Shown here piece by piece: positions 25,936 to 35,082 of a stretch of DNA of 64,000 nt. Below the pieces are notes generated by a model. It searched no databases, was not told the DNA's origin, and saw only the letters and a program-made list of their open reading frames with translations. Source of the stretch: DATNPH01 sp036703315 (GTDB lineage: Bacteria > Cyanobacteriota > Cyanobacteriia > Cyanobacteriales > Coleofasciculaceae); assembly GCA_036703315.1 (NCBI GenBank), contig DATNPH010000151.1:27738-91737 (forward strand), in the 5' to 3' direction. Position 1 is the first letter of the stretch, and each line of letters starts with the position of its first letter. Both the position numbers and the translations under genes were made by a program.

Positions 25936-27600
25936 ATGTCTCAAAATACATTGACGCGATCCCGGAGAGTGCTTTCGACTGGCTTGCCAACTGGCTTACG
26001 TGCTTTAATCGTTATCCTATTGGTGTTAGGCATATTTTTTCGATTTGCCAATCTTGACAAAAAAATTTATTGGCATGATGAAACCTTTACCTCACTACGA
26101 GTTTCTGGCTACACAGAAGCCGAAGCAGTACAGCAGCTTTCTAACGCTGAGGCAATTGATATTAAAGCTCTACAAAAGTATCAGCGTCCTAATCCCGAAA
26201 GAAACGTACTTGATACGCTAAAAAGCTTAGCAGTAGAAGATACTCAGCATCCACCACTTTATTACGCGATCGCGCATTTTTGGGTACGGTGGTTTGGCAG
26301 TTCTGTCGCCGTAACGAGAAGTTTGTCTGCCTTCATCAGTCTGCTAGCGCTTCCAGCTATTTATTGGCTATGTCTTGAACTATTTGAATCATCATTGACA
26401 GGATGGATTGCGGTTGCACTGGTAGCCGTCTCGCCCTTCCATGTTCTGTTTGCCCAAGAGGCACGTCAGTATATTTTGTGGGCAGTAACAATTTTGCTGT
26501 CAAGCGCAGCCCTTCTGCGAGCAATGCGGCTTAATAATAAGCTTTCCTGGGGAATTTATGCGCTAGCTTTGGCAGCAAGTATCAATACATTTTTATTTTC
26601 TGCGTTAGTTGCCATTGCACATGGAATCTACGTAGTGGTCATTGAACGATTTAGATGGACTAAGACACTTGGGAATTATCTACTTGCATCACTTTTAGGG
26701 TTCATCACTTTTATTCCCTGGACTTTAGTTTTGATTTTTAATCTGTCCCAAGCTCAGAAAACAACGGCATGGACAGGTAATAAAATGGCTTTGTCTAGCT
26801 TAGTTCGAGATTGGGTTCTTAACCTGAGTCGTATTTTTATTGATTGGTACTATAGATCAGAAGATCCATTAATTTCTAAAATCTTTTTCTACCTTATTGG
26901 TTTAGCTCTGGTAGCCCTAGTAGGATATTCATTTTATTTCCTCTGTCGTCATACACCAAAACGAACTTGGTTATTTATTTTGACTTTAGTTGGAGTTACA
27001 GGAGTAGCTTTAATTCTGCCCGATTTAATTACGGGTGGACAACGCTCAGTTACTAGTCGGTATCCAATAGCTTGTTATCTAGGAATTCAATTAACTGTGG
27101 CTTTCCTCATCGCCAGCCAAGTTACCAAGATCTCTAGCCAAATCAGACAACAGAGATTGTGGCAGTTCGTGATGGCTATACTAATCACCTCTGGAGTCAT
27201 ATCCTGTGCAATCAGTTCTCAAGCAGAAGTTTGGTGGAACAAGGATTACAACGGAGCTAATTTGCCAGTTGCTCGCCTCGTGAACCAATCTCCTCGTCCT
27301 CTTTTAATTGGTGATGGTCAGATGGCGGATATCCTGTCTTTGGGCTATCACCTGAATCCACAAATGCAACTTCTGCTTAAGCCCCGATGCTATACCTGCA
27401 ACATAAAATACCAATCGGTGGATAAGCCATACCTATCTAAAATTCCCGATAGTTCTAGTGATGCATTTTTATTCCACCCTAGATATCCTGATGAATGGCT
27501 ACAGGCACATAAACAAGAGCAAACCTACAAAATAGAGCCTCTTGTTTCCGATATTTCCAAGCCCTACGATACATTGCTATGGAGATTAAGAAAACGGTAA
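25936..27600 (+). CDS. GT-C fold membrane glycosyltransferase (family 39/ArnT-like)
   Basis: 554 residues with about twelve hydrophobic helices. The first periplasmic loop carries WHDETFT, whose Asp-Glu pair is the catalytic acidic motif of dolichyl/undecaprenyl-phosphate-sugar mannosyltransferase-like enzymes. QHPPLYY (about 107-113) and FAQEARQYIL (about 174-183) are also typical of this group. A soluble C-terminal segment from about 440 contains ARLVNQSPRPLLIGDGQ and CYTC. It should transfer a sugar from a lipid carrier to lipid or protein on the outer side of the cytoplasmic membrane; the acceptor is unknown. ATG without clear Shine-Dalgarno. It is transcribed alone. Confidence 0.85.
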   Translation: MSQNTLTRSRRVLSTGLPTGLRALIVILLVLGIFFRFANLDKKIYWHDETFTSLRVSGYTEAEAVQQLSNAEAIDIKALQKYQRPNPERNVLDTLKSLAVEDTQHPPLYYAIAHFWVRWFGSSVAVTRSLSAFISLLALPAIYWLCLELFESSLTGWIAVALVAVSPFHVLFAQEARQYILWAVTILLSSAALLRAMRLNNKLSWGIYALALAASINTFLFSALVAIAHGIYVVVIERFRWTKTLGNYLLASLLGFITFIPWTLVLIFNLSQAQKTTAWTGNKMALSSLVRDWVLNLSRIFIDWYYRSEDPLISKIFFYLIGLALVALVGYSFYFLCRHTPKRTWLFILTLVGVTGVALILPDLITGGQRSVTSRYPIACYLGIQLTVAFLIASQVTKISSQIRQQRLWQFVMAILITSGVISCAISSQAEVWWNKDYNGANLPVARLVNQSPRPLLIGDGQMADILSLGYHLNPQMQLLLKPRCYTCNIKYQSVDKPYLSKIPDSSSDAFLFHPRYPDEWLQAHKQEQTYKIEPLVSDISKPYDTLLWRLRKR

Positions 27601-27674
27601 TATCCCGCTGCTTTACAGTTGCATCGTTAGATTCTGGTTTGTTGACAGTAGTCAGTGGTATTCGCATTTCTACC

Positions 27675-28412
27675 TTACTTAAATACGTCCACGACAAAAT
27701 TTCGCATTTGTTCTAAAACTTGAGGCTTGAGTTCATGACCTATGTCGAGTTCAACATACTTCACTGCAACTCCCAATGCAGTTAAGGCATTTCTGGCTTC
27801 TTGAGCCTCGTTGAGAGTCACAATTCGGTCTTGTCTACCTTGCACCATCAAGATAGGTGGCATAGAACCTTTAGTTTCTGCTTGTAGTTTTGAAGGTAAA
27901 TAGCCACTGAGAGACACTAAACCTGCTAAGGGCAACGTTAACCCTACATCCAAGGTCATTGCACCACCTTGAGAAAAGCCACTCAAAATCGTGGAGGCAA
28001 GAGGGATGCCAGTAAGATTCTCCAGAGATTTGAGCCAATCAGTTAATAGCTGATGACTTTGTGCCAAACCTTTATGGTTACCGCTTTTCAGGTCGTACCA
28101 CATCTTACCCCCAGGTACACTCGGATCGGGGTATGGAGCCTCAGGAAACAGAAAGTGGTAATCGGGTAAATTCAAAGAATGTGCTAAAGACAGCAACGTC
28201 TGTGGTTTGCTACCAGAACCATGGAGGCAGACAATTACCCCTGCTGGTATTCCACCCTTTACTGGGGGAACGGAGAGGAACTTTAATGAGTTGGGCTTGT
28301 TTCCCAAACGAGACGTTGTTTGCGCTTGGGCAGATAGCGTTAAAGTTGTTGAGAGGCTGGCAGTAAAGCTAAGTAATAGAAATTGACGCCGACCTAGGTA
28401 TCTATTTTTCAC
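27675..28412 (-). CDS. Exported alpha/beta hydrolase, phospholipase/carboxylesterase type
   Basis: 245 residues. The N-terminus has GRRQFLLLS followed by a hydrophobic stretch ending AQA, a plausible Tat signal. The hydrolase core shows the oxyanion region CLHGSGS (62-68), nucleophile motif GFSQGG with Ser147, QGRQD with Asp195, and GHEL with His226: a complete catalytic triad of the dienelactone-hydrolase/carboxylesterase kind (compare Pfam Abhydrolase_2). It probably cleaves esters in the periplasm; the substrate is unknown. Length is normal for the family. It is convergent with the GT-C gene and shares a 74-bp gap with it. Confidence 0.85.
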   Translation of the reverse strand: MKNRYLGRRQFLLLSFTASLSTTLTLSAQAQTTSRLGNKPNSLKFLSVPPVKGGIPAGVIVCLHGSGSKPQTLLSLAHSLNLPDYHFLFPEAPYPDPSVPGGKMWYDLKSGNHKGLAQSHQLLTDWLKSLENLTGIPLASTILSGFSQGGAMTLDVGLTLPLAGLVSLSGYLPSKLQAETKGSMPPILMVQGRQDRIVTLNEAQEARNALTALGVAVKYVELDIGHELKPQVLEQMRNFVVDVFK

Positions 28413-28591
28413 TCGTGCTTAAAAAATCCAATTCATTGATGACGATCCATTCTGGCAGATATGAATGAAACATGAAGTGTGAAGTATGACGGAAAAACAA
28501 GGCTGCTCAAAAAGAGGACTAAAAGGTTGAAGGCTAAAATTTTATACTTCATCCTTCAGACTTCTTTTGGATTTTTTTTGAAAGAGAACAT

Positions 28592-28622
28592 AAAAAAAGA
28601 CAGGCAAGATAAGATGCCTGTC
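28592..28622 (-). terminator. Intrinsic terminator after petA
   Basis: On the minus strand, GACAGGCA and TGCCTGTC form an 8-bp stem around 8 nt (28599-28622), followed by seven T residues (28598-28592). It starts 26 nt after the petA stop. Confidence 0.9.
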
Positions 28623-28648
28623 CTACAAGTAACAATTTAGCGGAGAAA

Positions 28649-29641
28649 TCAGAAGTTCATTTCAGCGGCTTGCACTTTCTCAATCTGCTTCTTCTTCAGC
28701 ACCAGCATGGTTTGAGAAAGCATAATCGCGCCAACGAAGAGCATCAACCACTTAATACGGCTGGGGTCTTGCAAGACAACCTCTTTGTCTGCCTGACCAA
28801 ATCCCCCAACATTAGGATTACTGGTGAGGGCTGCGTTGGCTACTACTTCCTGACCTTCAGAGACGATTAACTCTGGACCAACGGGAATTGTATCGACAAC
28901 GGACTCGCCGTCTGCCGTCTGAATAGTGACTTCATAGCCACCGTCTTCTGCCTTGGCAATTTGAGTAATCTTACCAGCTTTAGACGCGCCGTACACTGTG
29001 TTATTGCTCTTGTTGCCTTCGGGGTAAACCTGACCGCGTCCTCGGTTAGCGCCTACATGAATAGGGTATTTACCGAAGTAAATTCCTTTCTCTGTTTTGG
29101 GGTTAGGAGACAGCACAGGGAAAACAATTTCTTGGTACTGTTCACCGGGTAGTGGTCCGACGATGACGACATTTTCCTGGTCTTCTTTGTAGGGTTGGAA
29201 GTAAACTCCGCCTACTTTTTCCTTTAATTCCTCAGGAATTCGGTCTTCGGGGGCAATCTTGAAGCCTTCAGGCAACAGTACTACTGCACCTACATTCAGA
29301 CCACCTTTTGAGCCATCACCCAAAACCTGCTGTGAGTTCAGGTCGTAGGGAATCTTTACCACAGCTTCGAATACCGTATCCGGCAGAACAGACTGGGGAA
29401 TTTCCACTTCCGTCGGTTTAGCTGCCAAGTGACAGTTTGCACAAACTATGCGTCCAGTTGGTTCGCGGGGCGTTTCCGGAGCAGTTTGCTGCGCCCAGAA
29501 AGGATAGGCAGCGGCTGACTTGGGAAGCGTAATATCACTGACGAAGAAAAATGCCAAGGTTGCAAAAGCAAGCACAACGGTTCTGGTAATCACCCGCTTG
29601 CTGAGGAAGTTACACATCACCGATAAAAAAGGTGTTCTCAT
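28649..29641 (-). CDS. petA: Cytochrome f (PetA) of the cytochrome b6f complex
   Basis: 330 residues. Carries electrons from the Rieske protein to plastocyanin or cytochrome c6 on the lumen side of the thylakoid. A Sec signal peptide is followed by AAA-YPFWAQ; mature Tyr46 supplies the N-terminal amino group as axial haem ligand. CANCH at 67-71 binds haem c. A single C-terminal membrane helix at about 297-315 (IKWLMLFVGAIMLSQTMLVL) ends in a short stromal tail. Starts at residue 1 or 9 are both possible. It follows petC with a 108-bp spacer full of short repeats and is closed by a strong terminator. Confidence 0.98.
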   Translation of the reverse strand: MRTPFLSVMCNFLSKRVITRTVVLAFATLAFFFVSDITLPKSAAAYPFWAQQTAPETPREPTGRIVCANCHLAAKPTEVEIPQSVLPDTVFEAVVKIPYDLNSQQVLGDGSKGGLNVGAVVLLPEGFKIAPEDRIPEELKEKVGGVYFQPYKEDQENVVIVGPLPGEQYQEIVFPVLSPNPKTEKGIYFGKYPIHVGANRGRGQVYPEGNKSNNTVYGASKAGKITQIAKAEDGGYEVTIQTADGESVVDTIPVGPELIVSEGQEVVANAALTSNPNVGGFGQADKEVVLQDPSRIKWLMLFVGAIMLSQTMLVLKKKQIEKVQAAEMNF

Positions 29642-29654
29642 CTTTTAAGCAAAA

Positions 29655-29745
29655 AACTCAAAAATTGGTCAAGAGGTCATTGGTCAAGAAGTCATTAGTC
29701 ATTGGTTTTCAAAAAAGGACAAATGACAAAGGACAAATGACAAGG
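29655..29745. repeat. Short degenerate direct/inverted repeats in the petC-petA spacer
   Basis: Repeats of GGTCAAGA-GTCATT type on the left and GGACAAATGACAA on the right are loosely inverted relative to each other. They resemble the short tandemly repeated sequences common between cyanobacterial genes. They lie inside the petCA transcript and could influence the relative levels of the two products. Confidence 0.65.
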
Positions 29746-29749
29746 GAAT

Positions 29750-30292
29750 TTAAGCCCACCAAGGCTCTTCGCCGGTGCGAAAGTCGGTTTCTGTCCACTG
29801 CGTCAAGGACACCTTGTCCTCTTCGGTGACTGTAGCGTGAACTAATGCTAAAGACAGAGGCGCAGGTCCCCGTACTACCTTGCCCTCATTGTTGTACTGA
29901 GAACCATGACAAGGACACATAAACTTGTTCTCGCTGGCATTCCAGGGAACGACGCATCCTAAGTGGGTGCAAACAGCGTTTATACCATAGTCAGCAAGGG
30001 ATTTATCTTCCGTAACTACAATGTAGGTAGGGTCACCTTTGAGACCTTGAACCAGGGTGCGATCGCCTGCACCATGACTGCCTAAAAAGTCGTTGACAAT
30101 TACGTCATTGCCCAAAGCGTCTTTGGCAGTTACACCGCCGCCGACACCACCACTCGACGGTGGGATAAAGAACTTGATAACTGGATAGAGTGCTCCTACG
30201 AATGTGCCTGTGATGGCACCAAACGTCAAGAGATTCATAAATTGACGACGCCCCATATCGGGCACATCAGGAGAGCCAGAAGCTTGAGCCAT
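29750..30292 (-). CDS. petC: Rieske iron-sulfur protein (PetC)
   Basis: 180 residues. The [2Fe-2S] subunit of cytochrome b6f. CTHLGC (Cys108, His110, Cys113) and CPCHG (Cys126, Cys128, His129) provide the two Cys and two His cluster ligands plus the disulfide pair. An N-terminal GRRQFMNLLTFGAITGTFVGALYP is an uncleaved Tat-type signal anchor, followed by a Gly-rich hinge (SSGGVGGGV). ATG start. First gene of the petC-petA operon. tatC, coding the translocase expected to export it, lies 1.3 kb away. Confidence 0.97.
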   Translation of the reverse strand: MAQASGSPDVPDMGRRQFMNLLTFGAITGTFVGALYPVIKFFIPPSSGGVGGGVTAKDALGNDVIVNDFLGSHGAGDRTLVQGLKGDPTYIVVTEDKSLADYGINAVCTHLGCVVPWNASENKFMCPCHGSQYNNEGKVVRGPAPLSLALVHATVTEEDKVSLTQWTETDFRTGEEPWWA

Positions 30293-30531
30293 AACTAAAC
30301 GCCTGAGGGTATATTTTTCTTAAACAACTCTGAGAATATTCCCAGAATTTTTTAAACCCTGCCCTTCGAATGTAGAGCAATTCAACAGTTAACAGGGTCG
30401 CCGAGATCCTTTCTGTAGAAGGATTTACGGCTTGATTATAAGTATTATTACATTCTTTAACACCGTATCATAAAGTAAAGAAGCGTTGTATTTGTGACGA
30501 AATGTAAACAAAAATTCAGGACAAGAGGGCT

Positions 30532-30849
30532 ATGACAGGACAGGACTTGCACCAACTCCTGCTCAACAAGTGGGGACGCTCTTATGACATTCAAATACGA
30601 CGTACTCAGGGAAAAATCTTCATTCAGGTCATGTGGAAATACCAGGAGCAGGCGTCTTTCCCGCTTTCGGAAGCCGAGTACCTGGAGCATCTCAATGCGG
30701 TTGCCCATTATCTCCACGCTTGGGGAGGAACCGCACAAGTGCAAGACTATATCCAGAAAACTCGTGAACGCCCTCGTTTAGGTAAAGCCGTTAGTATTCC
30801 TATTGATCTGGGTGAGCGAGCATCAGAATGGATGTTAGAAGATTTTTAG
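30532..30849 (+). CDS. DUF3067 family protein
   Basis: 105 residues, soluble. MTGQDLHQLLLNKWGRSYDIQ at the start, then IFIQVMWKYQEQ, LSEAEYLEHLNAVA and a C-terminal GKAVSIPIDLGERASEWML are, from memory, the conserved features of DUF3067, which is found in cyanobacteria and plastids. It is divergent from petC, sharing a 239-bp promoter region. This suggests, without proof, a link to photosynthetic electron transport or b6f biogenesis. ATG with GAGGG about five bases upstream. Confidence 0.8.
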   Translation: MTGQDLHQLLLNKWGRSYDIQIRRTQGKIFIQVMWKYQEQASFPLSEAEYLEHLNAVAHYLHAWGGTAQVQDYIQKTRERPRLGKAVSIPIDLGERASEWMLEDF

Positions 30850-31265
30850 CTAATTCAACCGGAGTACACTTTTCCCTAATCCCTATCCGCCTGCTCCGAA
30901 GGAGCTGGTCATCGGTAAAGGATAAAAGACTAAACATCCTTAGAATGCTGGTTGATAATTATCTATTGACAAAATGAAACGCTTGTGTATACAGCACTGA
31001 GTGAAAGCCAGAACTAATCCTGAGCTGTCGCTCATTTAATTGCATATTGGTTAGGGTTGGTAATGGGTAATCGGTAATGGGATGATTAAACCCTCACAGC
31101 GCAAAGATTTTATCAATTACCTTTTGACCAATTACCTTTTGATCACCCAAGCCAAAAATGTGCAACTTAAGTGCCTATCAGCTTAATATTCGCTAGCTAG
31201 TTAAACCTCCATGAATGGGAGTACACGACGAACAAGGAAAATCTTTTTTCCCTACTCACTGCTCC
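30850..31265. other. Spacer with short tandem repeats
   Basis: 416 bp without a gene. It contains a perfect-but-one 15-bp tandem repeat CAATTACCTTTTGAC/T at 31114-31143 and, upstream, repeated GGTAATGGGTAATCGGTAAT. These are of the same simple kind as those between petC and petA. Confidence 0.5.
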
Positions 31266-31601
31266 CTATAAAATTCTTTGACCTAGTGCTACATCTCTAT
31301 CGGGTTTGATTAAAACTACCTCGTTATTTTCCTGCACGACACCTAATACTAAAACTTCAGACATGAAATCAGCAATTTGACGAGGAGGAAAGTTAGTTAC
31401 TGCTGTTATAAGCTGACCGACTAATTCGTCTTTTGTGTAGAGCCGGGTAATTCCAGCACTGGATTTTTTGACACCAAAATTACCAAAATCAATCCAGAGT
31501 TTATAGGCAGGTTTTCGAGCTTTAGGAAAATCTTCTACTTTAATGACTTTGCCAACGAGGACTTCGATTTTTTCAAAATCGCTATACGTGATTTGAGCCA
31601 T
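31266..31601 (-). CDS. CsaA-like tRNA-binding-domain protein
   Basis: 111 residues, a stand-alone EMAP/tRNA-binding OB-fold. The start DFEKIEVLVGKVIKVEDFPKARKPAYKLWIDFG and later VTNFPPRQIADFMSEVLVLGV match CsaA, a small homodimeric protein reported to bind tRNA and to have export-related chaperone activity in Bacillus. It lies 32 bp downstream of tatC on the same strand, so the two may be co-transcribed, which fits an export-related role. ATG start, full length. Confidence 0.85.
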   Translation of the reverse strand: MAQITYSDFEKIEVLVGKVIKVEDFPKARKPAYKLWIDFGNFGVKKSSAGITRLYTKDELVGQLITAVTNFPPRQIADFMSEVLVLGVVQENNEVVLIKPDRDVALGQRIL

Positions 31602-31633
31602 GTGTCACTAACAACTAATGACTAGCTATTCAA

Positions 31634-32410
31634 TTATTTCCCTAAAAGCTTAACCAAACCAACGCCACCAAAGTAGAGACCGAGTACAGCACCAGCAAGT
31701 AAACTTTGGGTAAGGGGGTCAGTAGAAGGTGTGAGCACAGCTCCCAAGACAACGGCACCTACAACAATTACACGCCAACTCGAAGCCATTTGCCTAGAAG
31801 AGACTATTCCCAAATAGCCTAAGAGAAGCTGAATGATTGGGATTTGAAATGCTAAGCCTGTGCTGAACATCAGGAGCAGGACAAACTCAAAATACTTGTC
31901 AATTGACCATAGCTGCTCAACGACATCCGCTCCATAGCTAATGAAGAAATTTAGGGCAGCGGGAATTAATGCAATATAGGCAAATGCCAAGCCAATGAAA
32001 AATAGGATACTCGAACCCAAAATCACTGGTCCTATCAAGCGGCGTTCGCGGCGAGTCAGCCCAGGTAAAACGAACTGGATAATTTGGTAAAGAATAAAGG
32101 GGCTAGACACGAGCAAGCCACTGTATCCAGCAACTTTGATAGAGACAAAAAAGTATTCTCCTGGAGCCAATTGCAGAAATTTGACTCCTTGAGCAGGGAT
32201 TTCCAGCAGCCGGACAATGGGTTTAACACCTAAAAAGCAGCCAGTAACGCCCACAGCGACAGCAATTAGTGCATAGAAAATTCGCTGCCGCAACTCTTCT
32301 AGGTGGTCAAATAGCGACATCTCGACATCATTGGGTAAGTCGTCGAGGTCGTCGTTTTCTGGGATGTCTGAACTTTGCTGGGATGCAGTCTCTACGTCAG
32401 AAGGCGTCAT
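31634..32410 (-). CDS. tatC: Twin-arginine translocase subunit TatC
   Basis: 258 residues with six membrane helices. The conserved N-terminal region MSLFDHLEELRQRIFYAL after a 30-residue acidic leader recognises twin-arginine signals. Other marks are SSPFILYQIIQFVLPGLTRRERR, FSTGLAFQIPIIQLLLGYLGIV and the late TPSTDPLTQ motif. It translocates folded proteins such as the Rieske subunit encoded nearby, and perhaps the RR-type esterase at 27675-28412. ATG start; followed by the CsaA-like gene. Confidence 0.97.
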   Translation of the reverse strand: MTPSDVETASQQSSDIPENDDLDDLPNDVEMSLFDHLEELRQRIFYALIAVAVGVTGCFLGVKPIVRLLEIPAQGVKFLQLAPGEYFFVSIKVAGYSGLLVSSPFILYQIIQFVLPGLTRRERRLIGPVILGSSILFFIGLAFAYIALIPAALNFFISYGADVVEQLWSIDKYFEFVLLLMFSTGLAFQIPIIQLLLGYLGIVSSRQMASSWRVIVVGAVVLGAVLTPSTDPLTQSLLAGAVLGLYFGGVGLVKLLGK

Positions 32411-32558
32411 CGGTTTGGATAGCTTCAGGGTTCGTTGACTATTGTATCGAGGTCGGCGTCAGCAACCCAATCTACACGTTGTTAGTTACAGCTTAGTGCA
32501 GCAAACTAGCGATCGCTACTCCTGTTCGCTTAGCCGAATAGCAACCCGCACAAGTTTG

Positions 32559-32585
32559 TAGAGACGTTCCGCCGGAACGTCTCTA
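32559..32585. repeat. Dispersed palindrome after slt
   Basis: TAGAGACGTTCCG and CGGAACGTCTCTA form 13-bp perfect arms around one C, 17 bp downstream of the slt stop. The sequence type is familiar as a dispersed cyanobacterial palindrome. It may double as a terminator for slt, though no T-tract follows. Confidence 0.65.
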
Positions 32586-32601
32586 TGACTACAAACCGTG
32601 C

Positions 32602-34800
32602 TTAAGGGCGTTGGACTACTGGCATAGCCGCAGAATACTGAGCTAACATCTGACCAATATCCGGATTATACAGCCGCAGATAATTCCAGTAATTCTCAAA
32701 CACAGACTCTACATAACCTTTGGTTTCGGCAAAAGGAATCACTTCAACAAAGGCATCCGGGTCACTGAAACCATATTTAGCCAGCCAGTCTGATACATTG
32801 CCGGGACCAGCATTGTAACTGGCAACAGCTAACAGCGAGTTATTGTTGTACTCCTGGTGGGTGAAGTCTAGAAACCAAGTGCCTAAATTGATGTTGTCGT
32901 TCGGATTTTTTAGGTCGTATTGCTTCAACGAGATTTTTGGGGCAATCCAACTACCAGTGCCTGGCATCACCTGCATCAAACCTTGCGCACCGGCACTTGA
33001 GCGAATTTCTGGTTCAAAGCGAGACTCTTGGCGGATCAGTCCTGTTACCAGTAAAGGATTGAGTTGGCGCTGTTGTGACCAGGTAACGATAGGCTCGATG
33101 AAGGGTAAAGGAAATAGAGCGTGCCAGTAAGCTGGGTTTTGCCGAAGAGCTTTCCATTGGGATTGCTCTTCGGGGGTTTCTCGCAGACTCAAGTGCCAGA
33201 TTTTATTAATGCCCACCAAATTATCGCCTACCCCTAAGCGCATCAAACCATCAGTAAATTGCTCGGCAATTGTTGGTTGCTGTAGGTTTTTGAATTCCAC
33301 CTGCCACAATGCCCAAGCCTCCTGATTTTGACCCAGTTGGTAGAGTTCCTTTAACGTTGCAGAGCCAAACAGGGGTACAGCTCGCACTTGCGGGGGTGTG
33401 ATACTAGGTTTTAAGTTACGGACAGTAGTGAAGTCTCCAACATCCCAACCCAATAATTTAGCAGACCGCCAGGCATAGTAAGACTCTGGATATCGAGCCA
33501 GCACATGTTCAAATGCTGCCTTTGCATCTCGTTGGCGTCCTAGCTGACTTGCCCATCTACCGACCCAAAACGCGGCTTCAGGAGCCAATACACTATCGGG
33601 ATTTTGGCTGGTAATCGGTTGTGCCCATTTCCAAGCATCTTGATATTTTCCCTGACGAGCCATAGCTTCCGCCATCTTCCACCGATACTGTGCGGCAGCC
33701 TCAGAACTAGGATGCTGGGTCAACACTGACTTACGGGCTTGGGCGGCTGAGGTAGAACTGCCTAAAGCTTCCAGGATTTCGGCTTTGGCAAACAACGCCT
33801 CAGGGGCTTCATCGGGGAATTTGCTAATGATCTGATCAAGATATTTCACTGCATCTGGTGACAGAGAGAGACTGGCTAGATGCTTTAAGCCTCGTCCAGT
33901 TTCTTTAGCATCAGGAAATACATTAATTAGCTGTTGATAAGCTATTCTGGCTTCTGGATTTTTCCCTTGCAGTTGATACCCTCGACCGATCCGATAAGCG
34001 TTGCGAGGAGTTCGGGGTGCATTGGAGTAAGCTTTAGCCGCTTTACCGTACTCCATTGTCTCCCAGTACCCAAAGGCGATCGCTTCCCAGTCTTCTGGCT
34101 TCAGTTCGGAAGCATACTGCCCAACCAAGCGGTCTCGAACAGCCCCCATCCCTTTGGCTTCTGGATTATGTTTGGCTAAGAGCAACAGTAGCGCAGGCTG
34201 ATTGGGATTCTTACTCAGTTGCTGAGTGATAATTTCTTGAGTGCGCGGATGGGCGGGAAATTTAGCGATCGCCTGATTCCAATACTCAGGATTCGATTTA
34301 CCCAGAGCATACAGCGCTTCAGCCGCTACTGGCTGATCAGAGTAGTTTTTCAGGATTTCTTTCCAAGCTTCCTGAGTTTTAGCTTTGTCGCCCATTGACT
34401 CATACGCTTGAGCGCGTTTTAGGGCAATGTTGGATGCCAACACAGGATACTCCGACTCTAGCCCTTTGAGCCAAGTGAGCGCCTTTTCCCCCTGTTTTTG
34501 TTGAATCAAATCAGACGCTAGGAGATAACGGGCGCGAGGTTGATCACGAGACTTAAAGCCAGAGGCGATTTGTTCTAGTTGTGACGCCCTTTGTTGGGGT
34601 GGCAATGACGCTAGGCGCAGAACTGCCGATTGTTCCTCTTTCTTGGTTGGGCTTATGGAATTTTGAGTTTGTTCGCTACCAGTCCATCGTTCCAGTAAAC
34701 CCGTCATTTTAAGGGTTAACAACGATGATCCAAGCAGCCCGAATACCAGCAGCCCTACCCAGGCAGCCATAGGAATTTTGTTGATCTGTCCCTTTAGCAT
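32602..34800 (-). CDS. slt: Lytic murein transglycosylase with TPR-like superhelix
   Basis: About 732 residues from the ATG at 34800 (GAGG four bases upstream); a GTG nine codons earlier is an alternative. One N-terminal membrane anchor (WVGLLVFGLLGSSLLTL) is followed by some 500 residues of TPR-like helical pairs (ALYALGKSNPEYWNQAIAKF, AEAMARQGKYQDAWKWA). A C-terminal SLT catalytic domain follows, with catalytic Glu in GLIRQESRF, then SSAGAQGLMQVMP and VASYNAGPGNV. It cleaves glycan strands of peptidoglycan to anhydromuramyl products in the periplasm. It is longer than E. coli Slt70. Monocistronic by appearance. Confidence 0.93.
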   Translation of the reverse strand: MLKGQINKIPMAAWVGLLVFGLLGSSLLTLKMTGLLERWTGSEQTQNSISPTKKEEQSAVLRLASLPPQQRASQLEQIASGFKSRDQPRARYLLASDLIQQKQGEKALTWLKGLESEYPVLASNIALKRAQAYESMGDKAKTQEAWKEILKNYSDQPVAAEALYALGKSNPEYWNQAIAKFPAHPRTQEIITQQLSKNPNQPALLLLLAKHNPEAKGMGAVRDRLVGQYASELKPEDWEAIAFGYWETMEYGKAAKAYSNAPRTPRNAYRIGRGYQLQGKNPEARIAYQQLINVFPDAKETGRGLKHLASLSLSPDAVKYLDQIISKFPDEAPEALFAKAEILEALGSSTSAAQARKSVLTQHPSSEAAAQYRWKMAEAMARQGKYQDAWKWAQPITSQNPDSVLAPEAAFWVGRWASQLGRQRDAKAAFEHVLARYPESYYAWRSAKLLGWDVGDFTTVRNLKPSITPPQVRAVPLFGSATLKELYQLGQNQEAWALWQVEFKNLQQPTIAEQFTDGLMRLGVGDNLVGINKIWHLSLRETPEEQSQWKALRQNPAYWHALFPLPFIEPIVTWSQQRQLNPLLVTGLIRQESRFEPEIRSSAGAQGLMQVMPGTGSWIAPKISLKQYDLKNPNDNINLGTWFLDFTHQEYNNNSLLAVASYNAGPGNVSDWLAKYGFSDPDAFVEVIPFAETKGYVESVFENYWNYLRLYNPDIGQMLAQYSAAMPVVQRP

Positions 34801-35082
34801 TAGTCCTCGTTTGCCCGACACTGACACAATTTTTACTTTAGTTGGCTTTGCTAATTTCGGCTGTAAGCAAGTCGTTATGTGATCGGCTGAACCTAAAGTA
34901 GTGAAGACAAGAGTTGCAACATCCTACTCTCCTTGTGAAATTTACGGGTGTAGGGCAGTACGCCCCTACCCAAGACTTGAATAATTTCTCTAAGTTTCGT
35001 CTTTTTATCTGATGCGGTTATCGTAGGGCTTTTTTGTTTTTAAGCAATACTTGTAGCAGGTACTTGATAGATCGAGCAAGGG

